From positions 2,418,001 through 2,482,000 of the forward strand of contig NZ_CP024047.1 in NCBI RefSeq assembly GCF_003430825.1: a DNA stretch of 64,000 bases. Direction: 5' to 3'. The DNA comes from Natrarchaeobaculum sulfurireducens (GTDB lineage Archaea > Halobacteriota > Halobacteria > Halobacteriales > Natrialbaceae). How positions within the stretch are numbered: position 1 is the stretch's first letter; each line of letters begins with the position of its first letter. Shown here piece after piece: positions 52,284-59,757 of this stretch. A model generated the notes under the pieces. That model was not told where the DNA came from, searched no databases, and worked only from the letters and a program-made list of their open reading frames with translations. The translations under genes were made by a program, and so were the position numbers.

Positions 52284-53508
52284 CTTCCTGCTTCAACGAC
52301 GCGCTTTGCATCCACAGCCTCTCGCTGAGGTGTGAACGTAGGGAGCGCAGTCTGCACAGGCGTTGATTCGGACTGTCCCAGCCCTAACTGCCGCAATCCA
52401 CGAGTGAGAATATTCTTCGCCGCATTCAAATCACGATCCTCTTCGTGGCCGCACGCCGGACACGAGTGCTCACGTACCCAGATCGGCTTATCCGTCTCGA
52501 CACCACAAACTGAACACTCTTTCGTCGTCCCACGAGGTTCGACCGTTTCGACGTGCGTGCCGTGCAACTCGCCTTTGTACTCCAACAGCTCGATGAACCG
52601 CGACCACGCCGCATCCTGCTTGTTTTTGGCGTTCTGGCTGGTTTCCAGCATCGGCTTCACGTCCAAATCCTCGACGGCCACCACGTCGTACTCTTGGACG
52701 AGCCACGTCGTCAGCTTGTGCTGGAAATCTTCGATCTTCCGCTTGATTTTCCGTTTGACTCGCGCCACCTGTTGGCGTTGTTTCTCCCAGTTGTTGGAGC
52801 CGTGTTCTTTCTGGGCGAGTTTCCGCTGCTCGCGTGCGTAGCGGTCGTACTCGTCCGACAGGTCGAGCGTTTCCACGGAGAGGTTTTCTGACGTGTGGAT
52901 GTAGCTGGTGATGCCGAGGTCAACGCCCACGCAGCCCTCGGCTTCGATCTCGCTTAGTGACGGTTTCTCGGATGTGCCTTCGACGGTGGTGACGAGCGAG
53001 ACGTACCACTCGCCCGTCGACTCCTTTTTGAGGATGATTTCGTCAATCTCGTCTTTGGATGGCACGTCGCGGTCTGCGCGGATTTTGAACCAGCCGATCT
53101 TTTCGAGTCGGAGTCGCACGAATCGGTCGTCGCCCGTGTTGTGATCCACGTTCCAGCGACGGGGTTGATTGTACGACACTGACCGAAACTCACCACGACC
53201 TTGCCACTTTAGCCGCCCGACGTTGTAGCCGTTTTCTCGCCGTCCTTTCAAGGTTTCCAGATCGCTGTGGATTTGGGTGATGGCTTGTTGTGCGGCGTGT
53301 CGGAGGGTTCTGCGAAGGTCGGCCATTGGTCTGCCCACCCGGTGAGTTTGTTATGTTGGTCGTAGTCGGATGGCTGGTTGTTGGAGTCGGAGTTGTAGTA
53401 GTCTCGAACGGCGTGGTTGCGGATTTGGCGGAGGATGTCGATGTGGTGCCACGCTTCGCTCTCCACGTCATCGGACAGGTACGCCGGGAAGCGAAGCGTG
53501 TGTTTCAT
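52271..53508 (-). pseudogene. tnpB: tnpB (IS1341-type RNA-guided nuclease), frameshifted
   Basis: Read from ATG 53508: MKHTLRFPAYLSDDVESEAW to WADQWPTFAE, then the reading frame shifts near 53303-53308 (GGAGGG run) and continues as LRHAAQQAITQIHSDLE to the end. A single missing base explains it; together about 410 residues, the normal TnpB length. All nuclease parts are intact: RuvC Asp in CVGVDLG, Glu in VAVEDLD, Asp in EEDRDLNAAKN, and the zinc ribbon CSVCG/CPACG. So inactivation, if real, is recent; a sequencing error or recoding would restore a full protein. Confidence 0.85.
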
Positions 53509-53513
53509 AACTG

Positions 53514-53645
53514 TTACTCTGATTCCTCTTTTTCTCGCTGTTCTTGGATTGCTTTTTGTAACAGACCACTCGGTGAGAGATGGGGCTGGCTATCAAGCCA
53601 CTCCCCATCCTCTTCTGGGACTGTCACGGTATATCGTCTTGGCAC
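53514..53645 (-). CDS. Small RHH-like ORF upstream of tnpB
   Basis: 43 codons ending 5 bp before the tnpB ATG. Peptide begins with GTG-coded Met then PRRYTVTVPEEDGEWLDSQ and ends in a charged helix (LLQKAIQEQREKEESE). The beta strand YTVTV followed by two helices resembles a ribbon-helix-helix DNA-binding protein. Such short ORFs precede tnpB in many haloarchaeal IS1341 elements and may repress it. A TATA box TTATATG lies about 20-28 bp upstream; a second in-frame GTG at 53651 is also possible. Confidence 0.6.
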   Translation of the reverse strand: MPRRYTVTVPEEDGEWLDSQPHLSPSGLLQKAIQEQREKEESE

Positions 53646-53717
53646 ACGCACTAATACGTGTTAGAACATATAAGGAGTTCCGGAATGTTGTTTGTGAATT
53701 GCTGTTGTCGGCTTCAA

Positions 53718-53738
53718 CCCCGGGGTCAAGCCCCGGGG
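53718..53738. repeat. Second copy of the CCCCGGGG hairpin
   Basis: CCCCGGGG-TCAAG-CCCCGGGG, the same palindrome as at 52264-52283 with perfect 8-bp arms, located upstream of the small ORF. It is either the other end of the element or a relic of a neighbouring insertion. Confidence 0.65.
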
Positions 53739-53836
53739 CAGTCGCCTTGATTGCCTGTACACCCCTTCAGGGAATAACTGCTGAGCATTATGCGAAAGAG
53801 AAAATATTATCACTCTGTATTCGATAGGAGTATACG

Positions 53837-54106
53837 ATGAGTGCTTCAGAGCCCGTTCGAGGGGACACAGACCAGCGAGGAACGTGGGAAGACGTTCGCG
53901 AACTGCCGCCGAGTGCCAAACTCGTTGCGAAGGTTCTCGAGTACAACGACACGATGACCCAACAGGAGATCGCCGAGGAGACGCTTCTCCCCTCGCGGAC
54001 GGTCCGGTACGCGCTCAACCGACTCGACGAGGAGAACGTTATCGAATCGCGCTTTTCCTTTTCTGACGCACGCAAGCGCCTGTACACGCTCGACATCGAA
54101 CCCTGA
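53837..54106 (+). CDS. Winged-helix DNA-binding protein
   Basis: 89 residues. A compact MarR-like winged helix fills residues about 24-88: LPPSAKLVAKVLEYNDTMTQ, QEIAEETLLPSRTVRYALNR (recognition helix) and a wing SRFSFSDARKRLYTLDIEP. AGGAG lies 8 nt before the ATG, with a TATA-like AAAATATTATC near 53797-53808. The same gene type is found in most haloarchaea as a stand-alone regulator. It precedes mre11 by 140 bp on the same strand; a role in repair gene control is possible only by position. Confidence 0.8.
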   Translation: MSASEPVRGDTDQRGTWEDVRELPPSAKLVAKVLEYNDTMTQQEIAEETLLPSRTVRYALNRLDEENVIESRFSFSDARKRLYTLDIEP

Positions 54107-54246
54107 TCGTCGGCCCCGCATTTCCACTTCTTTGCTTTCTGTCGTCCGGTGTTCGAGCGCGAAACTGTACTGCTAGCCGATGGTTCGGATTTACTTTCAC
54201 TCCGGTCACGGAACCCATTTAGGGGCCGCTGTCCAACCACTGGCCA

Positions 54247-55638
54247 ATGACACGGGTGATACACACGGGCGACACCCACATCGGGTATCAGCAGTACAAC
54301 TCGCCCGACCGACGGCGAGACTTTCTCGAGGCCTTCCGCGAGGTCGCGGAAGACGCCATTACCGACGACGTCGACGCCGTCATCCACGCCGGAGACCTCT
54401 TTCACGACCGTCGTCCCGGCCTTATCGACCTCCAGGGAACCGTTGAAATCCTCCGTACGCTCGCCGACGCCGACGTGCCCTTTCTGGCCGTCGTCGGCAA
54501 CCACGAGGGGAAACGCGACGCGCAGTGGCTCGATCTCTTTGCTGATCTCGGTCTCGCGACCCGACTCGACGACAGCCCCGTCGTGGTCGACGACGTCGCC
54601 TTCTACGGCCTCGATTTCGTCCCTCGCTCCCGGCGTGACGCCCTCGAGTACGACTTCGAGTCTGTCCCCGAGTCGGCCGACCACTCGGTTCTCGTCAGCC
54701 ACGGTCTGTTCGAGCCGTTCGCCCACGCCGACTGGGACACCGACCGCCTCCTCGCCGAGTCGACGGTCGAGTTCGACGCCGTCTTGCTCGGCGACAACCA
54801 CGCCGCCGACACTGCGGAAGTCCGAGATACCTGGGTTACCTACTGTGGCTCGACCGAGCGTGCGAGCGCGAGCGAACGCGATCCCCGTGGCTACAACCTC
54901 GTCACGTTCGACGAGGAGGTCGCAATCACCCGCCGTTCGATCGCGGATACCCGCGAGTTCGTCTTCGTCGACGTCGACCTCGCCGAAGACGAGGGGGTCG
55001 ACCGCGTCACCGAGCGCGTCCGTGAGTACGACCTCGAGGACGCAGTCGTCATCGTCACCATCGAAGGCGAGGGCCGGCCGATTACACCCGCCTCGATCGA
55101 GGAACTCGCCACCGACCGCGGCGCACTCGTCGCCAGAGTCAACGACCGTCGTGACCTCCCCGACGAGGACGAGGCCGTCTCGGTGAGCTTCGCCGACCCC
55201 GACGCTGCCGTCCGCGAACGCGTCCGTGACCTCGGGCTGAGCAACGCCGCTCTCGAGATCGACGGCACGGTCCGTGACGGCGACCTGCCCGATTCGAACG
55301 TCCGCGAGTCGGTCGAACGTCGCGTCAGGGAGTTACTCGAGGACGACGATGCGGCGTTCGACCCCGCCCCCGAGCGATCGCCGGACGACGCCGACGTGAC
55401 GACCGTCGCCGACCAGTTGTCAGAGACGGACACGGCAGCCGACCCGAGTTCAACTGCCGACGTGGAGGCCGACAGCTCGGGTTCGAACACCGACGTGGAG
55501 ACCGCCGATTCAGGGTCGACTGCCGACGCGGAGGCCAGCGGCTCGGATGCCGACGAATCGATGGACGAGCCAGTCGAAACGGCCGAGACGACCGCCGACG
55601 AGGACGCAGACCACGCCTCGCTGGGTGATTTCGCGTGA
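54247..55638 (+). CDS. mre11: DNA double-strand break repair nuclease Mre11
   Basis: 463 residues, calcineurin-like phosphoesterase. Metal motifs: GDTHIGY (residues 8-14), HAGDLFHDR (about 46), VVGNHEGK (about 84), SHGLFEP (about 155) and LGDNHA (about 181). The second and third match the GDxxD/GNHD pattern. The N-terminal catalytic part is about 250 residues, followed by a linker, and the C-terminal 90 residues are a disordered Asp/Ser/Thr-rich tail with degenerate TADxEASGSDA units. Its stop overlaps the rad50 ATG, so the two are co-translated. Processes broken DNA ends with Rad50. Confidence 0.95.
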   Translation: MTRVIHTGDTHIGYQQYNSPDRRRDFLEAFREVAEDAITDDVDAVIHAGDLFHDRRPGLIDLQGTVEILRTLADADVPFLAVVGNHEGKRDAQWLDLFADLGLATRLDDSPVVVDDVAFYGLDFVPRSRRDALEYDFESVPESADHSVLVSHGLFEPFAHADWDTDRLLAESTVEFDAVLLGDNHAADTAEVRDTWVTYCGSTERASASERDPRGYNLVTFDEEVAITRRSIADTREFVFVDVDLAEDEGVDRVTERVREYDLEDAVVIVTIEGEGRPITPASIEELATDRGALVARVNDRRDLPDEDEAVSVSFADPDAAVRERVRDLGLSNAALEIDGTVRDGDLPDSNVRESVERRVRELLEDDDAAFDPAPERSPDDADVTTVADQLSETDTAADPSSTADVEADSSGSNTDVETADSGSTADAEASGSDADESMDEPVETAETTADEDADHASLGDFA

Positions 55639-58307
55639 AAGTCGATCGGGTCCGGCTGCGCAACTTCAAGTGTTACGGCGACGCCGATCTCGCCCTCGAG
55701 CGGGGCGTCACCGTCGTCCACGGCGTCAACGGCAGCGGAAAGTCGACGCTGCTCGAGGCCGTCTTCTTCGCGCTGTACGGCTCGAAGGCGCTCGACGACC
55801 GCACCCTCGACGACGTCATCACGACCGGCGAGGAAGAGACCGAGGTCGAACTGTGGTTCACCCACGACGGCCGGGACTACCACGTCGAGCGAGCACTCAA
55901 ACTCCGGGGCGACCGGGCAACGACGACGACGTGTGTCCTCGAGACGCCCACGGAAACGATCGAGGGCGCCCGCGACGTCCGCCGGGAGGTGACCGAGCTG
56001 TTGCGGATGGACGCCGACGCATTCGTCAACTGCGCGTACGTCCGCCAAGGCGAGGTCAACAAGCTCATCCACGCCTCACCGAGTGATCGCCAGGACATGA
56101 TCGACGACCTGCTCCAGCTTGGCGCGCTCGAGGACTACCGCGAGCGAGCGAGCGACGCCCGCCTGGGGGTCAAGTCGGTGCTCGACGGCCAACGAGAGGT
56201 CACAGAGAACGTCCGCCAACGGGTCGAACGGAAAGAAGACAAGGACCTCCACGAGCGCCTGAACGGACTCGAGTCGCGCCAGGCCGAGGTGAACGAGGAG
56301 ATCGATCACTTCGAGACCCAGCGCGAGCAGGCACGGACGACCCTGGAGACCGCCAAGGAGGTCCTCGAGCGCCACGAGGAGACTCGCGAGGAGATCGAGA
56401 CGCTCACCGAGGAGATCGACACCCTGCGCTCGAAGATCGAGGAGACCGAACGCGACCGCGAGGACGCAAAAGACGAGATTAACGCACGCGAAGACCGACG
56501 CGAGACGCTCGCCGAGGAACGGGCCGAGCTACTGGAGACGGTCGATGCGCCCGACGGAGACGATGTCGAGACAGCGATTGCGGCCCTCGAAGAACGCGAC
56601 GAGACACTCCGTGACGATCTAGAGGACGTCCGTGTCACGATCACGGAGACGACCGGGGAGATCGAACGCCTCCGGACAGCGGCCGACGAACTCGAAGCAC
56701 AGGCCGCGAACGCCCGCGAGCAAGCTGACGACGTCGCCGCCAAACTCGAGGCCGACGAGAACGCCATCGACGAGCGAGAAGCGAGCCTCGAGGAACTCGA
56801 CACACGGATCGAAACGGCTCGCGGGCGGTTCGAGGATGCACCAGTCGAGTTCGGCGACGCAGCCGACCGTATCGAGAGTCTCGAGGCCGATTGCGAGGAG
56901 CTAACGGACGATCTCGGTGACGTCACCGCAGAGATCAGGACCGTCGAGAACGCCATCGAGGAGGGCGAACGGCTGCTCGAGGAGGGCAAGTGTCCCGAGT
57001 GTGGCCAGCCCGTCGAGGACTCGCCACACGTCGACGTCTTGGACGAGAAACGCGAGGAGCTTGCCGACCTGCAGGACCGACGTGATGCCCTCGAGGACGA
57101 CCGCGACGCCGTCGACGAACGCCTCGAGCGCGCCGAGGAGCTCCGGGACGCCGAACGTCGCGTCGACCGGCTCGAAGAAAACCGCGAGAACGTCGCCCAG
57201 TTGCTCGCCGAAAAACGCGAGACGCTCGAGGAGCGCCGTGAGAGTCGAACGCAGTTACTCGAGCGAGCCGATGAGTACGAGTCCGAGGCCAAAGAGAAGC
57301 GAACGACGGCCGACGATCTCGCGGGCGACGTCGACGAGAAGCGGACCGAACTCGGCGAGATTAACACCGAACGCGGCGAGATCAAATCGGTCCTCGAGTC
57401 GCTCCGACGCGTCGAGGCGATCGACGACGAACGCCGCGACCTCGCAACCGAGATCGAGACCTACCGCGAACGCCGGTCGGACTGGCGGACGATGAACGAC
57501 GAACGTCGTGAGACGCTCTCGGACAAACGCAAGCGAAAGCGCGAACTCAAATCCGAGTTCGACGAAGAGCGCGTCGCGACGGCGAGACAGGACGAACAAA
57601 ACGCCCGGGAGTACATCGAGAAAGTCGACGCGAAACTCGAGGAACTCGAAACACGGCGAACGGAACTCCAGAACGCGATCGGGGCAGTCGAACGCGAACT
57701 CGAGGAACTCGAGGAACGCCGCGACGAACTCGAGAAACTCGAGGCCCGATGTGATCGTCTCGAATCACTGTACAACGAAGCCGAAACCCTCCAGACGACC
57801 TACGGTGAGTTACGCGCCGAGTTGCGCCAGCGAAACGTCGAGACCCTCGAACGCCTGCTCAACGAGACGTTCGAGCTGGTCTATCAGAACGATTCGTACG
57901 CGTCGATCGAGTTAGACGGCGACTACCGGCTGACGGTCTATCAGAAAGACGGCGAACCCCTCGAGCCCGAGCAACTCTCCGGTGGTGAGCGGGCGCTGTT
58001 CAACCTCAGCCTCCGGTGTGCGATCTACCGACTGCTCGCGGAGGGCGTCGAGGGAACGGCACCGATGCCGCCGCTCATTCTCGACGAGCCGACGGTGTTT
58101 CTCGACTCGGGCCACGTGACCCAACTCGTCTCGCTGGTCGAGTCGATGCGCGATCTCGGTGTCGAACAGATCGTCGTCGTCAGCCACGACGAGGAACTCG
58201 TCGGTGCGGCCGACTCGCTCGTTCGGATCGAGAAAGACGCCACATCGAATCGCTCGCGACTCGAGCGCGGCGAGCCGCCGGAGGCTGCGTTACTCGCCTC
58301 TGAGTGA
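55635..58307 (+). CDS. rad50: DNA repair ATPase Rad50
   Basis: 890 residues, SMC-like. N-terminal Walker A VNGSGKST (residues 31-38), a Q-loop region near 140, two long coiled coils (about 185-440 and 465-760), a zinc hook CPECGQP at about 452-458, and at the C-terminus the signature LSGGE (about 785) and Walker B PLILDEPTVFLD (about 815). ATP-driven tethering of DNA ends with Mre11. The gene is complete, and its GC-rich coiled coil gives several spurious frames on the other strand. Confidence 0.96.
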   Translation: MKVDRVRLRNFKCYGDADLALERGVTVVHGVNGSGKSTLLEAVFFALYGSKALDDRTLDDVITTGEEETEVELWFTHDGRDYHVERALKLRGDRATTTTCVLETPTETIEGARDVRREVTELLRMDADAFVNCAYVRQGEVNKLIHASPSDRQDMIDDLLQLGALEDYRERASDARLGVKSVLDGQREVTENVRQRVERKEDKDLHERLNGLESRQAEVNEEIDHFETQREQARTTLETAKEVLERHEETREEIETLTEEIDTLRSKIEETERDREDAKDEINAREDRRETLAEERAELLETVDAPDGDDVETAIAALEERDETLRDDLEDVRVTITETTGEIERLRTAADELEAQAANAREQADDVAAKLEADENAIDEREASLEELDTRIETARGRFEDAPVEFGDAADRIESLEADCEELTDDLGDVTAEIRTVENAIEEGERLLEEGKCPECGQPVEDSPHVDVLDEKREELADLQDRRDALEDDRDAVDERLERAEELRDAERRVDRLEENRENVAQLLAEKRETLEERRESRTQLLERADEYESEAKEKRTTADDLAGDVDEKRTELGEINTERGEIKSVLESLRRVEAIDDERRDLATEIETYRERRSDWRTMNDERRETLSDKRKRKRELKSEFDEERVATARQDEQNAREYIEKVDAKLEELETRRTELQNAIGAVERELEELEERRDELEKLEARCDRLESLYNEAETLQTTYGELRAELRQRNVETLERLLNETFELVYQNDSYASIELDGDYRLTVYQKDGEPLEPEQLSGGERALFNLSLRCAIYRLLAEGVEGTAPMPPLILDEPTVFLDSGHVTQLVSLVESMRDLGVEQIVVVSHDEELVGAADSLVRIEKDATSNRSRLERGEPPEAALLASE

Positions 58308-58327
58308 GCGCGACTCGAGCGGCCGGC

Positions 58328-58804
58328 TCAAGGATCGTCCTCGGATGCGCCAGTTCGTCGATCGGAAGCTGTCGTTCCCTCCTCTGTCGGCCGAATTGCC
58401 TCGAGCGCCGTCTTGCCCGTGTCGGTGAGTTCGTATCCACGTTCGCCAGCGATCTCGGTCTCCCCGATGAGATCGGCCGTGGCCAGAACGGCGAGTCGAC
58501 CGTTGAGATCGCTCTCGCAGAAATCGTACGCCGATAGAACGGTCCGGATCGCGAGCGGGCCCCGCGTCTCGAGCTCACAGAGCAAGCCGAGCGTCGCCTC
58601 GTCGTGAACGCTCGTCAGGAGTGTCCGCACGGGGCTCGAGACCGTCCGGGCGGCCGTCTCCAGCGGGCTCTCCTCGAGTGCCTCGAGACGGTCGTTCTGG
58701 ACGTAACACTCGTTTCCGCTGTCGGGATCGCGGACGAGGCTCGCCTGTTCGGCTTGTTTGAGCAGCAGGTACCGCTTTCCGGTGTCGTCCTGAACGGTCT
58801 TCAT
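58328..58804 (-). CDS. Conserved haloarchaeal winged-helix-like protein
   Basis: 158 residues, ATG at 58804. N-terminal strand-rich part (KTVQDDTGKRYLLLKQAEQA, SLVRDPDSGNECYVQNDRLE), then a winged-helix-like domain about 65-140 (SVHDEATLGLLCELETRGPL, YELTDTGKTALEAI). Convergent with rad50, stops 20 bp apart. This gene type regularly follows rad50 in haloarchaea; function unknown. Confidence 0.75.
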   Translation of the reverse strand: MKTVQDDTGKRYLLLKQAEQASLVRDPDSGNECYVQNDRLEALEESPLETAARTVSSPVRTLLTSVHDEATLGLLCELETRGPLAIRTVLSAYDFCESDLNGRLAVLATADLIGETEIAGERGYELTDTGKTALEAIRPTEEGTTASDRRTGASEDDP

Positions 58805-58855
58805 AGTCGGGTACGCGTTCGGTAAGGGGTACTCGTGTTCGTCACCTGAAATACT

Positions 58856-59386
58856 TTACCCGGATGCGTCGGTTGCATCGTCGTCGGGGAGATCATCGCC
58901 AGTTGCACCGTCGTCGAGTACGTCTTCGTCGGTTGCATCGTCGTCAGGTATGTCCTCGTCGGTTCCGTCCTCGGTGTCCATCCCGTCGGCCGACGCCGAA
59001 GCCGACGTTCGGAACGCGCTGTACCGGCGAATCGCGAACCCAAGCAGGAGAACGCCACCAGCGAACAACGCTCCACCTCGCTGGGTGTCGCCCTCGAAGA
59101 CCAGGAACATCGCGCCGAGTGAGATTCCGAGCACCGCCCCGTTGACTACGATGACGAGCGCCCAGAACGCCTTCGCGAGTTCACTGGGGACCTCAGTCTC
59201 CGTCGTCGGCACCTCGGGAGGATCGATCGTCTCGATCTTTTGGTCCGCCTCAATGTCTGATTTGAGCCCCGAACCTGCGTCCTCGGTGTCGACGCGTGGA
59301 ATCGTGAGCGAGTCGCTCTCTGGATCCCGAAAGTCAGCTTCGGGGTCTGTCTCTTCGGGTTCGTGTTCGCTGCGGTCGAACACCAC
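58856..59386 (-). CDS. Membrane protein with acidic repeat tail
   Basis: 176 residues. The N-terminal 75 residues are acidic and disordered; two transmembrane helices follow (AFWALVIVVNGAVLGISLGA and GGALFAGGVLLLGFAIRRYS, about 80-125); the C-terminal 45 residues are repeats of the type DDDATDEDV. The helix hairpin with its VPSELAKAFW entry is a recognisable haloarchaeal DUF pattern. It lies 51 bp from the preceding wHTH gene start and shares its strand. Confidence 0.7.
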   Translation of the reverse strand: MVFDRSEHEPEETDPEADFRDPESDSLTIPRVDTEDAGSGLKSDIEADQKIETIDPPEVPTTETEVPSELAKAFWALVIVVNGAVLGISLGAMFLVFEGDTQRGGALFAGGVLLLGFAIRRYSAFRTSASASADGMDTEDGTDEDIPDDDATDEDVLDDGATGDDLPDDDATDASG

Positions 59387-59440
59387 GCTCGTAGGGTCAG
59401 TGAGCGACGAAAAAAGGGTTCGTATTCGACGTTGGGAGAC

Positions 59441-59617
59441 TCAGGCGCACTCGTCGAGCGTGAGCGGCCGTGAGGTTTCGACCCACGCGAGCGGGTTGTA
59501 CGCGTCGTAGAAAACGACACACTCGTCGGTCTCGTAGGACTCGATCAGCTGGGGGTCTTCCGGTGCAGTCGATTCACGCTCGCCATCCTGCTTATCGTCA
59601 TCGTTGAGAGTAGACAC
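59441..59617 (-). CDS. Small conserved haloarchaeal protein (58 aa)
   Basis: 58 residues from a GTG at 59617 (a GTG three codons further upstream is also possible). Very acidic N-terminus, then the conserved core SYETDECVVFYDAYNPLAWV ending SRPLTLDECA. Two Cys. This short family is present in most haloarchaea and is of unknown function. Confidence 0.65.
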   Translation of the reverse strand: MSTLNDDDKQDGERESTAPEDPQLIESYETDECVVFYDAYNPLAWVETSRPLTLDECA

Positions 59618-59726
59618 ACCGATCACCTGATATCTTGGTATGTGTTACCACGTAATATGTCTTGTTGCTCCTGCAAATTCACACACTCGGTCTCTCGATG
59701 GCCGGTCCGGACGGGAGTATGGGGGA

Positions 59727-59734
59727 TTTTTATT
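59727..59734 (+). promoter_or_regulatory. TATA box of polB
   Basis: TTTTTATT centred about 28 bp before ATG 59758. The distance fits a leaderless mRNA and decides the start codon, since in-frame ATGs at 59662-59720 lie before or on the promoter. Confidence 0.6.
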
Positions 59735-59757
59735 CGCCGCCTGCAAACCCCGACATC

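Larger units (their letters stand above)
52264..53738 (-). mobile_element. IS1341/IS605-type element with tnpB only (boundaries approximate)
   Basis: Contains a frameshifted tnpB, a small upstream ORF typical of these elements, and near-identical hairpins at both sides (52264-52283 and 53718-53738). No tnpA transposase is present, so it is an IS1341-like solo tnpB unit. Exact ends and target site were not resolved; the flanking hairpins may belong to more than one insertion. Confidence 0.6.

Noticed and set aside
50914-52335. 473-codon frame opposite pan
   Set aside because: Antisense to conserved PAN; Leu/Val/Asp/Gly bias typical of shadows.
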